A stretch of DNA of 64,000 bases, taken from NCBI GenBank assembly GCA_019096065.1, contig JAGUCH010000003.1, forward strand, positions 1,922,001 to 1,986,000. Direction: 5' to 3'. This document shows positions 31,679 to 42,453 of the stretch, piece after piece. Below the pieces are notes generated by a model, which was not told the DNA's origin, made no database searches, and worked only from the letters and a program-made list of their open reading frames with translations. The first letter of the stretch is position 1. Each line of letters opens with the position of its first letter. Position numbers and translations under genes: made by a program. The DNA is from Paracyclopina nana (Eukaryota > Arthropoda > Copepoda > Cyclopoida > Cyclopettidae).

Positions 31679-32287
31679 ATTCTATCCGCTTTCCAATATC
31701 TTCAATTTCACTTTTTCTTTGAAAAATCCAAGCTACGCAGAAATGTTTCACGAAAATATCGCTGTTTGTCTTTCAAAATCTGCGAGGGGTTGCCGGTTAA
31801 AAAATTCTACACTTGCTTGAATTTGCATTTTTTTTGCTGGATATTTGAGCAAAAAATCCCTTTTAATGAGCACGTACAGGTCTAAATAACTAATTTAATG
31901 TGTAGGAGTGTTAACAATGATATTGAAGCTCGCTACTGCAAAAAAGTTCGGCTACTTTTATATGTACATATATTACATTCATACAAGTGAACATTTTACC
32001 GTGGTAAATTATTGTATTTCTCACCTGAATTGTTGTGGCTCAACCTGTCTATTCGAAATTCGAGAGTCGTTTGAGGGAGAAATCTTTAGCTGTCAAGCCG
32101 CTGTTTTACGAGCCCTACAAAAAATTAAGAGAGGCGCGCTCATCGTAAGCTTTACTACGAAACTAGAAAGCTCCCATAAATGCGAGAGATCCTATTTAGC
32201 AATTCTTGCATGGTCGGATGCTTTGCCTACCTTAACTCGCGAACAAGCTTCTTTTACAACCTAACGAGTGTTAAATAATTAAATTAA
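31679..32287. other. Spacer, unassigned
   Basis: Open frames of 71 and 118 codons are present without recognisable domains. I cannot support a gene here. Confidence 0.4.
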
Positions 32288-34390
32288 CTAGGTAAAGGCG
32301 TCCATAAATGGACAGCGGAGGGCGGGCCTACAGAAATATTTGAAAGTAGCCCTTTATTTAAATAACAAAATGGAAAGCATGCTTCATATCACAAAGCTTT
32401 TTCCTTCAGCAACCTTCACTTTTAAATGGAGCTGAGTCACACTATGTGTAGTTGCTAGTTCAACTTTGTTATAAGAGAGAGCGGCAATCTTCCAATCCAC
32501 ATTGCTGAGCAGATTGCAAAGGTTGAAACTAGTCAAAGTCATAGGTGGCGCAATTTTTAGGATTTTTAGGACAATTTTTCTGTCACTCCACCTCGCCAAG
32601 AAAATAAGTTCGACCTTTGCAAATTTTGGAGGGCTCGTGTAGATCTCAGCTAGCCAAGATTGCCGCTCTCTCTGATATTCAGTTGAACTAGTAGTTGCAC
32701 TCAGGTTCAAATATGCTAATATTAAGAAGACCTGTGTCCTATGCATGGAACAACTGAGACAAACTCAGACCAGGACCAACTGTTTGCTAGAACCAGGACC
32801 AACTATTGGGTGGCCATGCTTGGATCAACTAGGACATACTGTCCTTAGATAGACTGCAACATATTGTCCTTGGATAGACAGACATAACTCATAGTCCCTG
32901 GATCAACTTTGAAGATAAACAGTCCTTGGATCAATGAAACGGATAGTCCTTGGATAGACTAGTATGACCTAGCAGGACCTGGGACAAGTATAACAAACTG
33001 TGACTGGATAGCCTGATTGTCCCTGCACCAAAAAATGGATCGTACTTGGATTGAAAGCTAGAACGTTTTGTACAGCATGCGGCTCCAAATCTGAACACAG
33101 CAGGCTGCTCAGAAGTAGTAAATAAACCGGCCGAATTGGCTGTTGCACGGTTGCATTTTTGGCGCTGCACCCTGTACATTGTTAGAATGCAGCAACAAAC
33201 TGTCCCTGGATTGACAAAAACATACTGTCCTTGGATAGACTTGCAGAGCAGACTATCCTTGGATAGACTGGCAAAAGAGACTACCATTGCTGGAGAAAGT
33301 GCTCAGCTACTGAATTTTGACTCTTACAGCAAAAGTATAGCTAGATTTGAGACAGTATTTGAATGCTTATTGATGGCATGAGTTTCTGCTTGGCTTGAAA
33401 GCTTGAGCTACAACAGCACAAAGCTTGGGATTGCTTGAACCAAATTTTGAAAAGCTTGAAAGTTGAAAAAGCTTATTTAAATACGATGACTTTATCACCA
33501 TTTTTTCCTTTATGTATAATAGTGAAAAGTTTGAGAAAAGCTTGAAAAGTGAAATTTTCAGTCGATCCAAGGCTGACTAGTCAAGTTGATGCACATACTG
33601 TCCGTCTTTTGTCTATCCAAACATAATTTGTTTGTCGATCCAAAAACTATGTTGTCATAGTTGATTCAAGAACAATTTGTCCAGTCAATTCAAGTACAGT
33701 TGCACAGTGGTTCAAAATGCCGCTTTCATGCTCATCCCAAAAAAGTCGCGAATTTGACATGGCACCTTTTTCTTATAAGCCATTGGAGGGAAAAACTTTT
33801 TCGCTAGATGGCGCTTTTTGGGTGGGCAAGTATATTTGGAAAGACTGTAGCACGTGAAACTTGTCACGTGATCAGGAGCGGCAGTTTGATTGGCTCATCA
33901 GCAAAGCCAGGTTAGAAAAAAACAGTTTCAGCAATGAAAAGCTTATCTGTAAAATTAGTTGATCCAAGAACGATTTGTTTTGTCCATGAGAGGCCGATTT
34001 GTCGTAGTCTATCCATGGACAATCCATTGTGGATCCAAGGGTAGGAGTCCCAACTGTCCACATGGACTGACTAGTGTCTTTGATCACAATGCTGATCATG
34101 ACCAACTGAAAGACCAAGACCAAGTAATAGATTAGTCAGTTCTTGGACCTGGCTGCCCAAAATCTACCTATGTCCTGGTAAATCTATGTCAGTCATAGCT
34201 ATCCAAGTAATCCATTGCTGCTCAAGTCAGCTATGGTTTCCAATGTCAGAAATGGTGACTCAAGTCACTCCTTAAGTGGCTGCACAAGGTAAAGCTTATT
34301 AAGGCTTGGCTACCCAAGTCAGTCCTAAGTAGTTTGTGTTTTACCAAGTCAGCCCAAGCTAGTTAAGTCACAAGTCAGTTCTTCTTGCTG
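32288..34390 (-). repeat. Right arm of the 2 kb inverted duplication
   Basis: The reverse complement of this segment matches 9640-11661. Similarity to the copy A element (6268 onward) continues outward to about 34475. An insertion of about 100 bp unique to this arm lies at 33076-33180. Confidence 0.85.
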
Positions 34391-34549
34391 GGGCAAATTT
34401 AAGTCAGCCATGGTTACACAATTTAGCCCCAACTTAGTCTGTTAGAATACCAGAATAGTAGTTGGTCCCTGTCATTCTATGGTCTGGGTCAGTCATACCA
34501 GTAGGCCATGTTCCGGAAATGTTTTGTTGGTCATGATCTGGGTCCTTCT

Positions 34550-34770
34550 TTTGGAAGTCGGGCCGAAGGCCTGCCCTCAACATTTTGCTGAAACTGCACA
34601 AGTGGCCGTAGGCCTAAGTGCTGAATGTGGTAGCATTTCTTTTTCCAAAGAGGGGATTTGAAACTTATCTCAAAAAACTCAAACTGCAATATGTATCGTT
34701 CTTGGATCAACTACTTCTACAGTCCCTACCACCCCTGAGGATGGGCGGGTCTTCGGCCCGCTCCCACTTA
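34550..34770. repeat. SINE tail hairpins and relics
   Basis: Hairpins GTCGGGCCGAAGGCCTGCC (34556) and GGGCGGGTCTTCGGCCCGC (34743) are SINE-tail relics. The segment between them (TTTTTCCAAAGAGG ... AAAAACTCAAACTGCAAT) resembles 5487-5540. Confidence 0.55.
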
Positions 34771-34856
34771 CACTGTTTGAATATTGCTCTTCTTAAAATT
34801 TCATTACAAAAAGCATATAATATCAAACAAGAGGCATCAGATATACAAAGGGTGCC

Positions 34857-35453
34857 ATCACTAAGGCCTAAAATGTGGTGAGTTTTAGGATCTAAAATAC
34901 AGGTGGGTTTTTAAGACTTAAAAAAATGGGTTTTAAAGCCTACACTTTTTTGGATTTGGGTACTAAGATGTAAGTTGAAAAATTGTTTTGAGCTGTACCT
35001 GGGTTTCAAGATCTAAAGAATGAGATTTTAAGATCTAATAGCTTCAAAACTGACAGTGACAAGAAATTGAAGTTTTCACAATATATTTTGGTTACTGGAA
35101 AGCACATATTATCAGCTCACAAAATATCCTTTTATACTTTACTGGCTCTTCACGTTTCGAAGAGAAAATACATATTTATGGAATAAATTAAAACATGAAG
35201 TTCCTGCAAGTTTTCTATTGAAAGTCACTTTTCCAAACTTAAAGGTCTTTAAAAACCATGCGACTGGATTTTAAAAACTAGAAAAAAAACAATGTAGATC
35301 TTAAAACTCATAAGGTTAGATGTTAACATCCATAAATTAGGCTTTAGCATCCAAACCTTAAGATCTTAAGACCCAGAGCCAAATAAGTGTAGACTTTAAA
35401 GCCCACCATAATTTTAGATCCTTAAACCTACCCCTATTTTATGCCTTAGTGAC
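34857..35453. repeat. Foldback-like element with TTTTAAGATCTAAA phrases
   Basis: The ends are inverted TCACTAAGGC. The arms consist of degenerate phrases such as TTTTAGGATCTAAAAT and GGGTTTTTAAGACTT on the left and their inverses on the right (ATTTTAGATCCTTAAACC, AAGATCTTAAGACCCAGAG). The centre is unique. No target duplication was recognised. Confidence 0.65.
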
Positions 35454-35534
35454 TTCTCCCAAGGAATCATGGTGGGTCTTTGGTTTTTGTAGTTTCCAGT
35501 TTCAAACAGGGGAGCAACATAAGTCACAGTGAAA

Positions 35535-35570
35535 TGTAAAGGGCGGGCTGAAGGCCCGCCCTTCACTTAA
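35535..35570. repeat. SINE-tail hairpin
   Basis: AGGGCGGGCTGAAGGCCCGCCCT follows the reversed tail phrase GGGGAGCAACATAAGTCACA at 35510. It is a partial copy of the SINE family. Confidence 0.6.
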
Positions 35571-36100
35571 GTGCCTGTTCACTTGCATATTATGACTGTT
35601 ATTTTGTCAATATACTGGAGAGAATACTGAAAACTGAGAAATTTAATGTTGGTGATGGATGGCTTTTGGCAGCAAAAGACCAATTCCAAAGTCAAAATCT
35701 GAAAAATGATTTTATAGATACCAGATATTTGCAAACATCAGCATAATGTCGCACATAATTTTGCTAATATTATTGCAGGTGAACAAGGCCTTAGACTTTT
35801 GAAAAAGATGTGCAGATCATAAACACTGACTGTGATCTAACTATGAAAATATGTTTTCTGTAAATAGAAAGTGTCCATTCATAGATCAGCTTTACTAGCA
35901 CGTCCACTACTATGATCTAAATATTAGCAAAAAATGTCCATTTATCCATCACAAAGATCAGTGATCTTTACAATCTTTATTATCTATACTAGTATATCAA
36001 AAGAGCACACATCCAGCCAAGAGGCCAATCCTTATATGAGTCAAACATTTTTTCTGTATTTATCTGGATTACAAATAGAGGAGGATTAAAGTCAAGACAA
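35571..36100. other. Intergenic spacer
   Basis: Nothing recognised. Confidence 0.4.
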
Positions 36101-36137
36101 AATGTGGAGGGTGGGCCTTCGGCCCACCCTCCACATT
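36101..36137. repeat. SINE-tail hairpin with paired substitution
   Basis: This is a 17-bp perfect stem around TTC. Compared with other copies (GGGCGGGCC/GGCCCGCCC) it has GGGTGGGCC on one side and GGCCCACCC on the other: both arms changed and pairing is kept. Confidence 0.85.
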
Positions 36138-36185
36138 TTTTTTCAAATTTCAAAAAGTGTTCAATATGTAAGAAAAAAATTTTTT

Positions 36186-36424
36186 TCATATGAAGGACCC
36201 TCGGTGGCTCATTGGTAGAATGCTGGACTTGTACTCTGAGTGATGTGGGTTCAAACCCCAGGCATGGCATGTGTACTTTTTCTCATTTTTTCTGTGAGAG
36301 GAAGTGTATTTGGTACAATATTCATATCCTTGTCGATATCCTGGTCCCATTTCCTGGTGTCAAACAGGGGAGCGACATAGGTCACAGCGAAATGTGGAGG
36401 GCGGGCCTTCGGCCCGCCCTCCAA
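36186..36424 (+). repeat. Full-length SINE with hairpin tail (plus orientation)
   Basis: The tRNA-like head at about 36193-36266 has box A GTGGCTCATTGGTAGAATG and box B GGGTTCAAACCCC. The body (GTCGATATCCTGGTCCCATT, then GGGGAGCGACATAGGTCACA) follows, and the GC-rich hairpin tail at 36396-36422 ends it. Order and content match the reversed copy at 5113-5345. This is the best reference copy in the window. Confidence 0.8.
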
Positions 36425-36854
36425 TTATAGCGAACAATGCCGTTTTTAAAACGGGTTCGGAGCCATTTTTAGAATGTTATTTGGCCAATTTGAAACTGAA
36501 CTTGCCACAAAAAGCTTTTCTATCGAGGTCATTTGAACAGGTTGTGTAAGCACATGTTTTGGAGATTAAATCTTGAGCATTAAAGACTTCATAATTGGAT
36601 AGTGTAACAAAAATTAATCAACATGCCAGAAAAATGGTCATACTCATGCTCGTTGATTCGCAGAAAAATAGGGGAGCTGGGTGTATTTCGATTAAAGCAT
36701 CACGAATTACGGATCCCCAAAAGCTGCCAAATACGCCCACAACTCCAACAATTTTCATGTCTTCTTTGGAAATAATGGACACAATGGGCAAAAAATTTTC
36801 TGATATTAATGATTCTCTAAGAAAGATATGTGCTCTACCAAATTGGCTCTACTG

Positions 36855-37636
36855 GGTAAAGGCACCAGGGGCAAAGGCACTATGATTAAAGGCTCCCTGA
36901 TAAAAAGCACGCTGCTTAAAGGCATAGCGGGCAAAAGCAACACTGATAAAAGGCAACTTAACTAAAATGACACTAAAAGAAATGGTATCACAAATTTATT
37001 TGTCTCTTTGCTAAAAATCTGACAGCAGAATTAGCATTTACGTCGTCGTTTTTGGGAAATGATATTTGATTGGTCAATTTATTACTTCTCTAGCAGGTTT
37101 AAAGTAAAACTTTAAGACCAAAATTCAAAAATGGGATCATTAGAGCTTTAATTGTCAAAAACAGCCTCTGTTACGACAAATAAGGCCAAAAATTAGGCCA
37201 ACTTAAATTGCAAAGGTTTGGTTTACTTTACTGTTAAAGTTCCGCCGCTGCTTTGCTCGCCGAAATTGCGCTGCAATCAGGACCAGCTGATCCAGGCCTA
37301 AAAGAGCAAACTTAGGCTACCATAACTGTCAAATGATCCAGAGCTTTGTGGCATTAGAGTCATTTTTCCATCTACATGGCCATCTTCCCTCAAAGATATC
37401 ACGTAATATCCCGCGCGTGCATCTTCCCCACCTATTCATTATGAGTGACTTATCAATGTAGCCAAATAATTACAAGGAACAATTGTGGTTTAGTGGCATT
37501 ACTTTTTATTGCTTAAAGGTGCCTTTGACAATTTGCGCCTTTAGCCAATGTTGCCTTTGCCCATTATGCCTTTCATCAGCGAGCTTTTTATCAGGGAGCC
37601 TTTTATCATAATGCCTTTGCCCTTGGTGCCTTTAGG
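36855..37636. repeat. Foldback-like element with TAAAGGCACC phrases
   Basis: The left end (TAAAGGCACCAGGGGCAAAG, ATGATTAAAGGCTCCCTGAT) is inverted at the right end (ATCAGGGAGCCTTTTATCAT, CTTTGCCCTTGGTGCCTTTA). Each arm is a chain of six to eight variants of a phrase near GGGCAAAGGCACTATGAT. The centre (36990-37490) is unique and has no gene. Confidence 0.75.
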
Positions 37637-38343
37637 AACGGAAAAAGGGAACAATGTACTACAAAAAAAATGGATCTGCCAAGAAACTGAAATATCCTAC
37701 TATCGTTCAAACTCATTCGATATTGCACTTGGAAAGTTGCATATGTATTTTTGCCCGAGGAAAATCTATGAAAAAAGGAAATACCGTAGGTACTAGACGA
37801 GAATGCAATGGATTTTCAATGCAATGATGAAATCACGAGAGTATATAGACAATCACGAGGATTGGCGTACCTAACATTTTCTTATCACATCAGTTTCTCA
37901 AAGAAGCTTCGATTTTCCATGGTCGTTTGGAAAAATCAACTTTCATGAATTATCGTCTCAATTTGGTGGATTTTTGTGGAATATGAAGTTACCGCACACT
38001 TGCTCACATTACTTAATTATACCCAAGTCTCAAAATTCAGGAATGGGAGCTTGCAATCTTGGGTAGCTAACTAATAAGGAAGCTCAACAAGTGAACGTAC
38101 ATTATTTTCTCTGTTTTGAAATATCATTACGGAAAGATTTTGACATTTTCTCAAAACCTCAATGCAAATGGATGGAATGAATTGGGAAAAGGATATCATT
38201 ATATTTGATTTTATTGGTTTTGGCTATCCATAATTGGGTATTAGGATGTATCAACAGTTCAAAGGTGGTAATAATACGAAATCTTTTTGCGATATCCAAT
38301 ACGTGGGCATTGGAAAGCATGAATCGTTGAGGCTTGTAGATGT
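37637..38343. other. Intergenic, 3' flank of the chitin deacetylase-like gene
   Basis: No gene recognised. It presumably contains the 3' UTR of the minus-strand gene that ends at 38344. Confidence 0.5.
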
Positions 38344-40618
38344 CTAGAACGAGAATCCATCTCCGGTGGGGTCAAGGATCCAGGGATAGTTGTTGGGGCA
38401 CTCCATGCAAGTGTGGAGTCGCAGGGTCTCTCCTGGGAGCTCCCTGGTATTCCTGGCACAAGGGTTGGGCAAAGAGCAGTAGGGCTGGCCTTTCACATCA
38501 CATTTCTCCTTCCATTCAGTAAAGTCTCTGAGAGCGGTAAGCTCGGTGGGATTTTGCATCCATTGGATCACCTATGGAAGGAAATGTTACTACCTGAAAT
38601 ACTTAATGTGCTACATCAAGATAATTTACCTGGAGCATGGTGACGAAATAGACATCATTTCTGTCAATCATCTCATCAATGAACTTGTTCAACTCTTTGA
38701 CGAATCCTCGGTTCTGCTTAAGCCATGAGGCATGGAAGTGAAGGCCCAAAGGTGCCCTGTTGGTCTCAAAATGACGGTTAAAGTTGTGACGCAAAAGTCG
38801 GGCGAATTGCTCAGGTGACAGGATGTTGGAGCAAGAGGACACCAAATGGCAACCAGGGAGTGACTCGTCAAAGTCCGGATCATCTCGCCTGTCAAGCTCG
38901 TTAATGACCATTTCCCAAACAGGATGGGATCTGGAAGGGCATCTCTGTGCATTTCCATGGCATTTGTGGGGCATGCGGTAGTACAGGGTGTAAGGCCAAA
39001 TGGGTACGCGGCTGAGGGGAGCAGTGATGCTGGTATCATAGACAAAGAATTGGTCAGCCATCATCTCAAATTGCTTGTTGCCACCCACGCGCAAGTAGGG
39101 AGCACGAACTCCAATGACTGATCCATCAGTTATATTGGCAAATCGCTCAACAATGAGCCTGTCTCCAGCCATTTCTGCAAGCCAATCGTCATATGTGCCC
39201 TCGGTCCAATATTCCGGATCATCTTTATTGGTGATTGAGAAGACACCAATTTCATGTCCTCTGCGATGGAGCTCTTGGACTCCGGAATAATTTGTGTACT
39301 TGTGGGACACATAAAAGCTACCCTTGAGCGTACATCCGTTGGGGTTTTGCCTTTCGCCATTGAAGATCTGCTGGAAGATGTCAATGTTGTCGGAGTTGAT
39401 GGCTCCATTGAACGTGATGGTGATCATTTGGGGAACTTGAGCCGGATCAATGTTTCCAGGTACCCTGGTGCCATCAGGAGAGCAGAAGCAATCGGGCAGT
39501 TGACATTGGCTGAGGTCGCAATCGGGAGCTCTGTTGGGGTCCTGGTCGACAGTGCAAGCATTTTCATCTGAGCCATCAGTGCAGTCCTTGCGCTCATCAC
39601 AGAACAGCTTCTTGTCAATGCATTCTCCATTTCCGCATTGGAGTTGACCATCAGGGCAGACCGGCTCATCTGTCTTCAAATTGGGAAGGACTCTCCTGGG
39701 TTCTATAGGAGGCAAAATAGAAATCGAATGCCATTGTAAATAGATCTATCAAAACCTTACTCGAGAGTTCATCACAGTTTTCAACCTTGCTCTTCCAGTC
39801 ACAAGTCTGCCTCAAGATGTCAAAGGCCAGGCCTGCAGGACACCTGACGGCTGCCAATCGGATGGTACCTTCAAGGCCAGCTCTGTCACACCTGGTATGC
39901 AAATATGATGTATGTTCATGCCTTCAAATATGCATACTATATACGTACCTGACGACATCCCTGCAGTCTCCTTCGGTGGTGAGCCTGAAGTACTCTTCAG
40001 AAACTCTGTCTTTGCACAGCTCCTCTGGTGACAAGCTGAGCAGCTCTTCATTGGTCAACTGCCTCTTGTAGCGTTCAAGGGTCGGCAATTTGGCATGAGC
40101 TGGAAAAGCAAAGAAGTCCAATAAAAGTGCTACGATGCTGCTATATTTGAAGTCGCGTGGTGTGAAAGTAAAACCAGTTTTTAGATATACTTTCTCTACG
40201 CACAATAGTGGCCCGAATCTTGATCTCTATCTCTATTGTCACGAGTGGAGTGCATCAATCAGCCAAGGTTAGCCAGCATTTGAGCAGCAGTATATGGAGA
40301 AAGTTTCAGCGTAAAATAAGAACCTAGCTCTATATTGTCCTTGACAACAACCTGATGCTGATGATGCCATGCAAATTGCTGTTGCTACAGGCAAGGGCAA
40401 AGAGTTGCCATTGTCTCAAGGCAAACTGCAATGATAATCACACCAGGAAAAATTGCTCATTGCTGCGCCTTCCGGGCTTTTCCCAGAAAATTGCGACCAT
40501 GCAGCGGAGGAAAAACAACAACAAGTCCTTGACCCGAGACGCGATAAGTGGCAATTAAACTCTTACCCGTGGTGGTGGAAATTGCGAGGACGGTGACCAG
40601 CAGCAAGTCCGACCTCAT
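38344..40618 (-). CDS. Chitin deacetylase-like protein, predicted inactive (group I)
   Basis: Five exons fit in phase (40618-40567, 40099-39949, 39891-39761, 39702-38630 and 38571-38344), giving 544 aa. Residues 1-17 are a signal peptide. Six Cys at about 46-107 form a chitin-binding (peritrophin-A/CBM14) domain, and about 127-161 are an LDL-receptor class A repeat ending DCTDGSDENAC. From about 200 there is a polysaccharide deacetylase (NodB) domain. Length and order are those of insect group I deacetylases (serpentine/vermiform type), secreted proteins of chitinous matrix. However, motif 1 reads TFNGAIN instead of TFDDAIN (Asn210, Gly211), and motif 2 reads FSITN instead of HSITH (Phe266, Asn270). 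The catalytic base and the metal ligands are therefore lost. RAPYLRVGG, DTSITAPL and FHASWL are kept. I infer a chitin-binding pseudoenzyme. Confidence 0.95.
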
Positions 40619-40674
40619 GTCGCCGGTGTAGTTTCGGAAATCCTACTAGAAGTCGCGCAGAGTTGCGCACTTGG

Positions 40675-40682
40675 TTTTTATA
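40675..40682 (-). promoter_or_regulatory. TATA box of the deacetylase-like gene
   Basis: TATAAAAA on the minus strand lies 57 bp upstream of the start codon at 40618, which leaves a 5' UTR of about 25-30 bases. The paralogue has a comparable box. Confidence 0.7.
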
Positions 40683-42086
40683 CTACGACCATGCGCAAAC
40701 GCGCGCTACCTTGCTGTTAACCAACCGAGCTGCTATGCAACCTAAGCTCACGATTTGTTTCCCCAGAAGATATTTTTTTCTCTTCTCACCCAGAGAAAAT
40801 GGGCAACCATTAATTTACCTTTTAAGTACAGGCGTTTAGTTTTGACAATCATTATGAAATATCAATTAACTTATAGAGTGTTCACCTATGCCTCGTTTCC
40901 TTAAAATCTTACGGCATCCTTAAATGAAATGCTTAATTTTTCGTACTTCAAACTCATACGACCAAAAGAGGTCGGAAAAGTGGTCTACTTGAAGCTTTCA
41001 AAAGTGAGTAAAAATGATCAGTACTGAAATAGGAGGCTCCAGTAAAATGCAATTTAACGGAAGGAGAAGATGTCCTTTATAGGTGAACACTGCATGAGGC
41101 TTTGTTTGGGGCCAAAATGAACGTATAAGCTAGAAATATTCGCGTTGCCATGCAAAAGAAATGGACGTCACCTATACTTTGCTCTAACTATTTGAAATAT
41201 TTTTAAATAGGAGAATTAAGTGGTGCAAAAAAGGCCAGGAAATGAACGTAAACTTGCCTTTTTTTGCTTGCATTTGAGGAGAAATGTTAATATTGCCTGT
41301 ACATAAATTATTTTTAAAAAGGTGTATGAAGAAAGATTGCTCAGTCTTACAAACATCTCTTTTTCAGTCATAATTCCTTAATAGCTGTCTTCCCTAGCTC
41401 TATTGCAAAATTGAATTGATATAACACAAAAGGACCATTTTTCATATAGCCGACTGGAAATTTCTTCGGATCAGTCCTTGAGAAGTCGCGAGTCGGCCCA
41501 CATCTACGGTATTCTCATATGGTGCATTCATTCCAAAATGGGCGTACAATAAGAAATTCGATCGAAATCTGAGATCAGGACAAGAAATCATGACATGAGC
41601 TTTTTTATCGCGCCATCGCGCGCTGCAGTCGTCATTGTCAAAAATATGGCCACTTTTCCGCTATATACGCTAATACATGTACTATAGAAATGTGAGCTTA
41701 CCTTGAAAAAATAAATGGTTAAATTGTTGCTTAATTCCGAGCACGACTTGCCACGTTTCCCGCATTTTCGGCCCAGTTCATCTATCAAAAAATCCATCTC
41801 AGATGATCTAGTCATTTCAATTTGATTGGCATCCATAAAAAACAAATCATAGTACATGGGATATGCTGGGCAATAAAGTAGGCAATCAGGAAGGGCTTTC
41901 ATGTGTCCACGTGCGATCAATACGCATATTGTATTGTAGCCGTGATATATATGAAAAGGCTGCGTCAACGCGAGCAATTCAGCAGTTGTGATGACAAAAG
42001 TGGCCTTCACTACCCAGTCGCAAAGAAGCATGTCAGGAAAACTTTCTACTACGTACGCAATAATACAATAAGCAATCCCATAAAAA
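40683..42086. other. Spacer between the deacetylase-like gene and the small membrane protein gene
   Basis: No gene is supported. A 194-codon minus-strand frame at 41588-42172 overlaps the start of the plus-strand gene and has no domain. Confidence 0.5.
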
Positions 42087-42380
42087 ATGTCTAACCTGGC
42101 TGGCAATCTCTCCGACGAGGACTTCACGACGGTCATGATCGTGACGATCAGTGGCATGCTTGTCCTTGGCATCTTCCTCCTGCTTTGTCTCGTGAGATTT
42201 CCCAGCTATGATTACATTGACAACCTTCTCCGGGACAAAAGGTCCTTTAGAAACGAGTGGGAGACCAGTGAACCTGACTTGGCTCCATTCAGAGAGGAAC
42301 AGGCGACAACTGCCAGCAAAAAGTCGAGCAGAGTGCACTTTCAAGAGCTGGATGTCACCCAATATTTGGAAGAGGACTGA
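42087..42380 (+). CDS. Small single-pass membrane protein, unknown
   Basis: A single-exon frame of 97 codons starts at AAAAAATGTCT. The N-terminus is short and acidic (MSNLAGNLSDEDF). One membrane segment follows (TTVMIVTISGMLVLGIFLLL, about residues 14-36), then a charged cytoplasmic tail with YIDNLLRDKRSF and an acidic end VTQYLEED. Positive residues follow the helix (RFPSYDYIDNLLRDKR), which suggests the tail is cytosolic. It lies between the two chitin deacetylases and converges with the catalytic one (74 bp between stop codons). I do not recognise the family. Size and composition make it a better gene candidate than the overlapping minus-strand frame. Confidence 0.6.
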   Translation: MSNLAGNLSDEDFTTVMIVTISGMLVLGIFLLLCLVRFPSYDYIDNLLRDKRSFRNEWETSEPDLAPFREEQATTASKKSSRVHFQELDVTQYLEED

Positions 42381-42453
42381 ATTACGCATACGATTTGTAT
42401 TTCACGCTGTTGTTGGTATGAGTGGGAGTAAAATGAAATTATCGCGACTAAAG

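Noticed and set aside
41588-42172. 194-codon minus-strand frame
   Set aside because: No domain; overlaps the better-supported small membrane protein gene on the plus strand.
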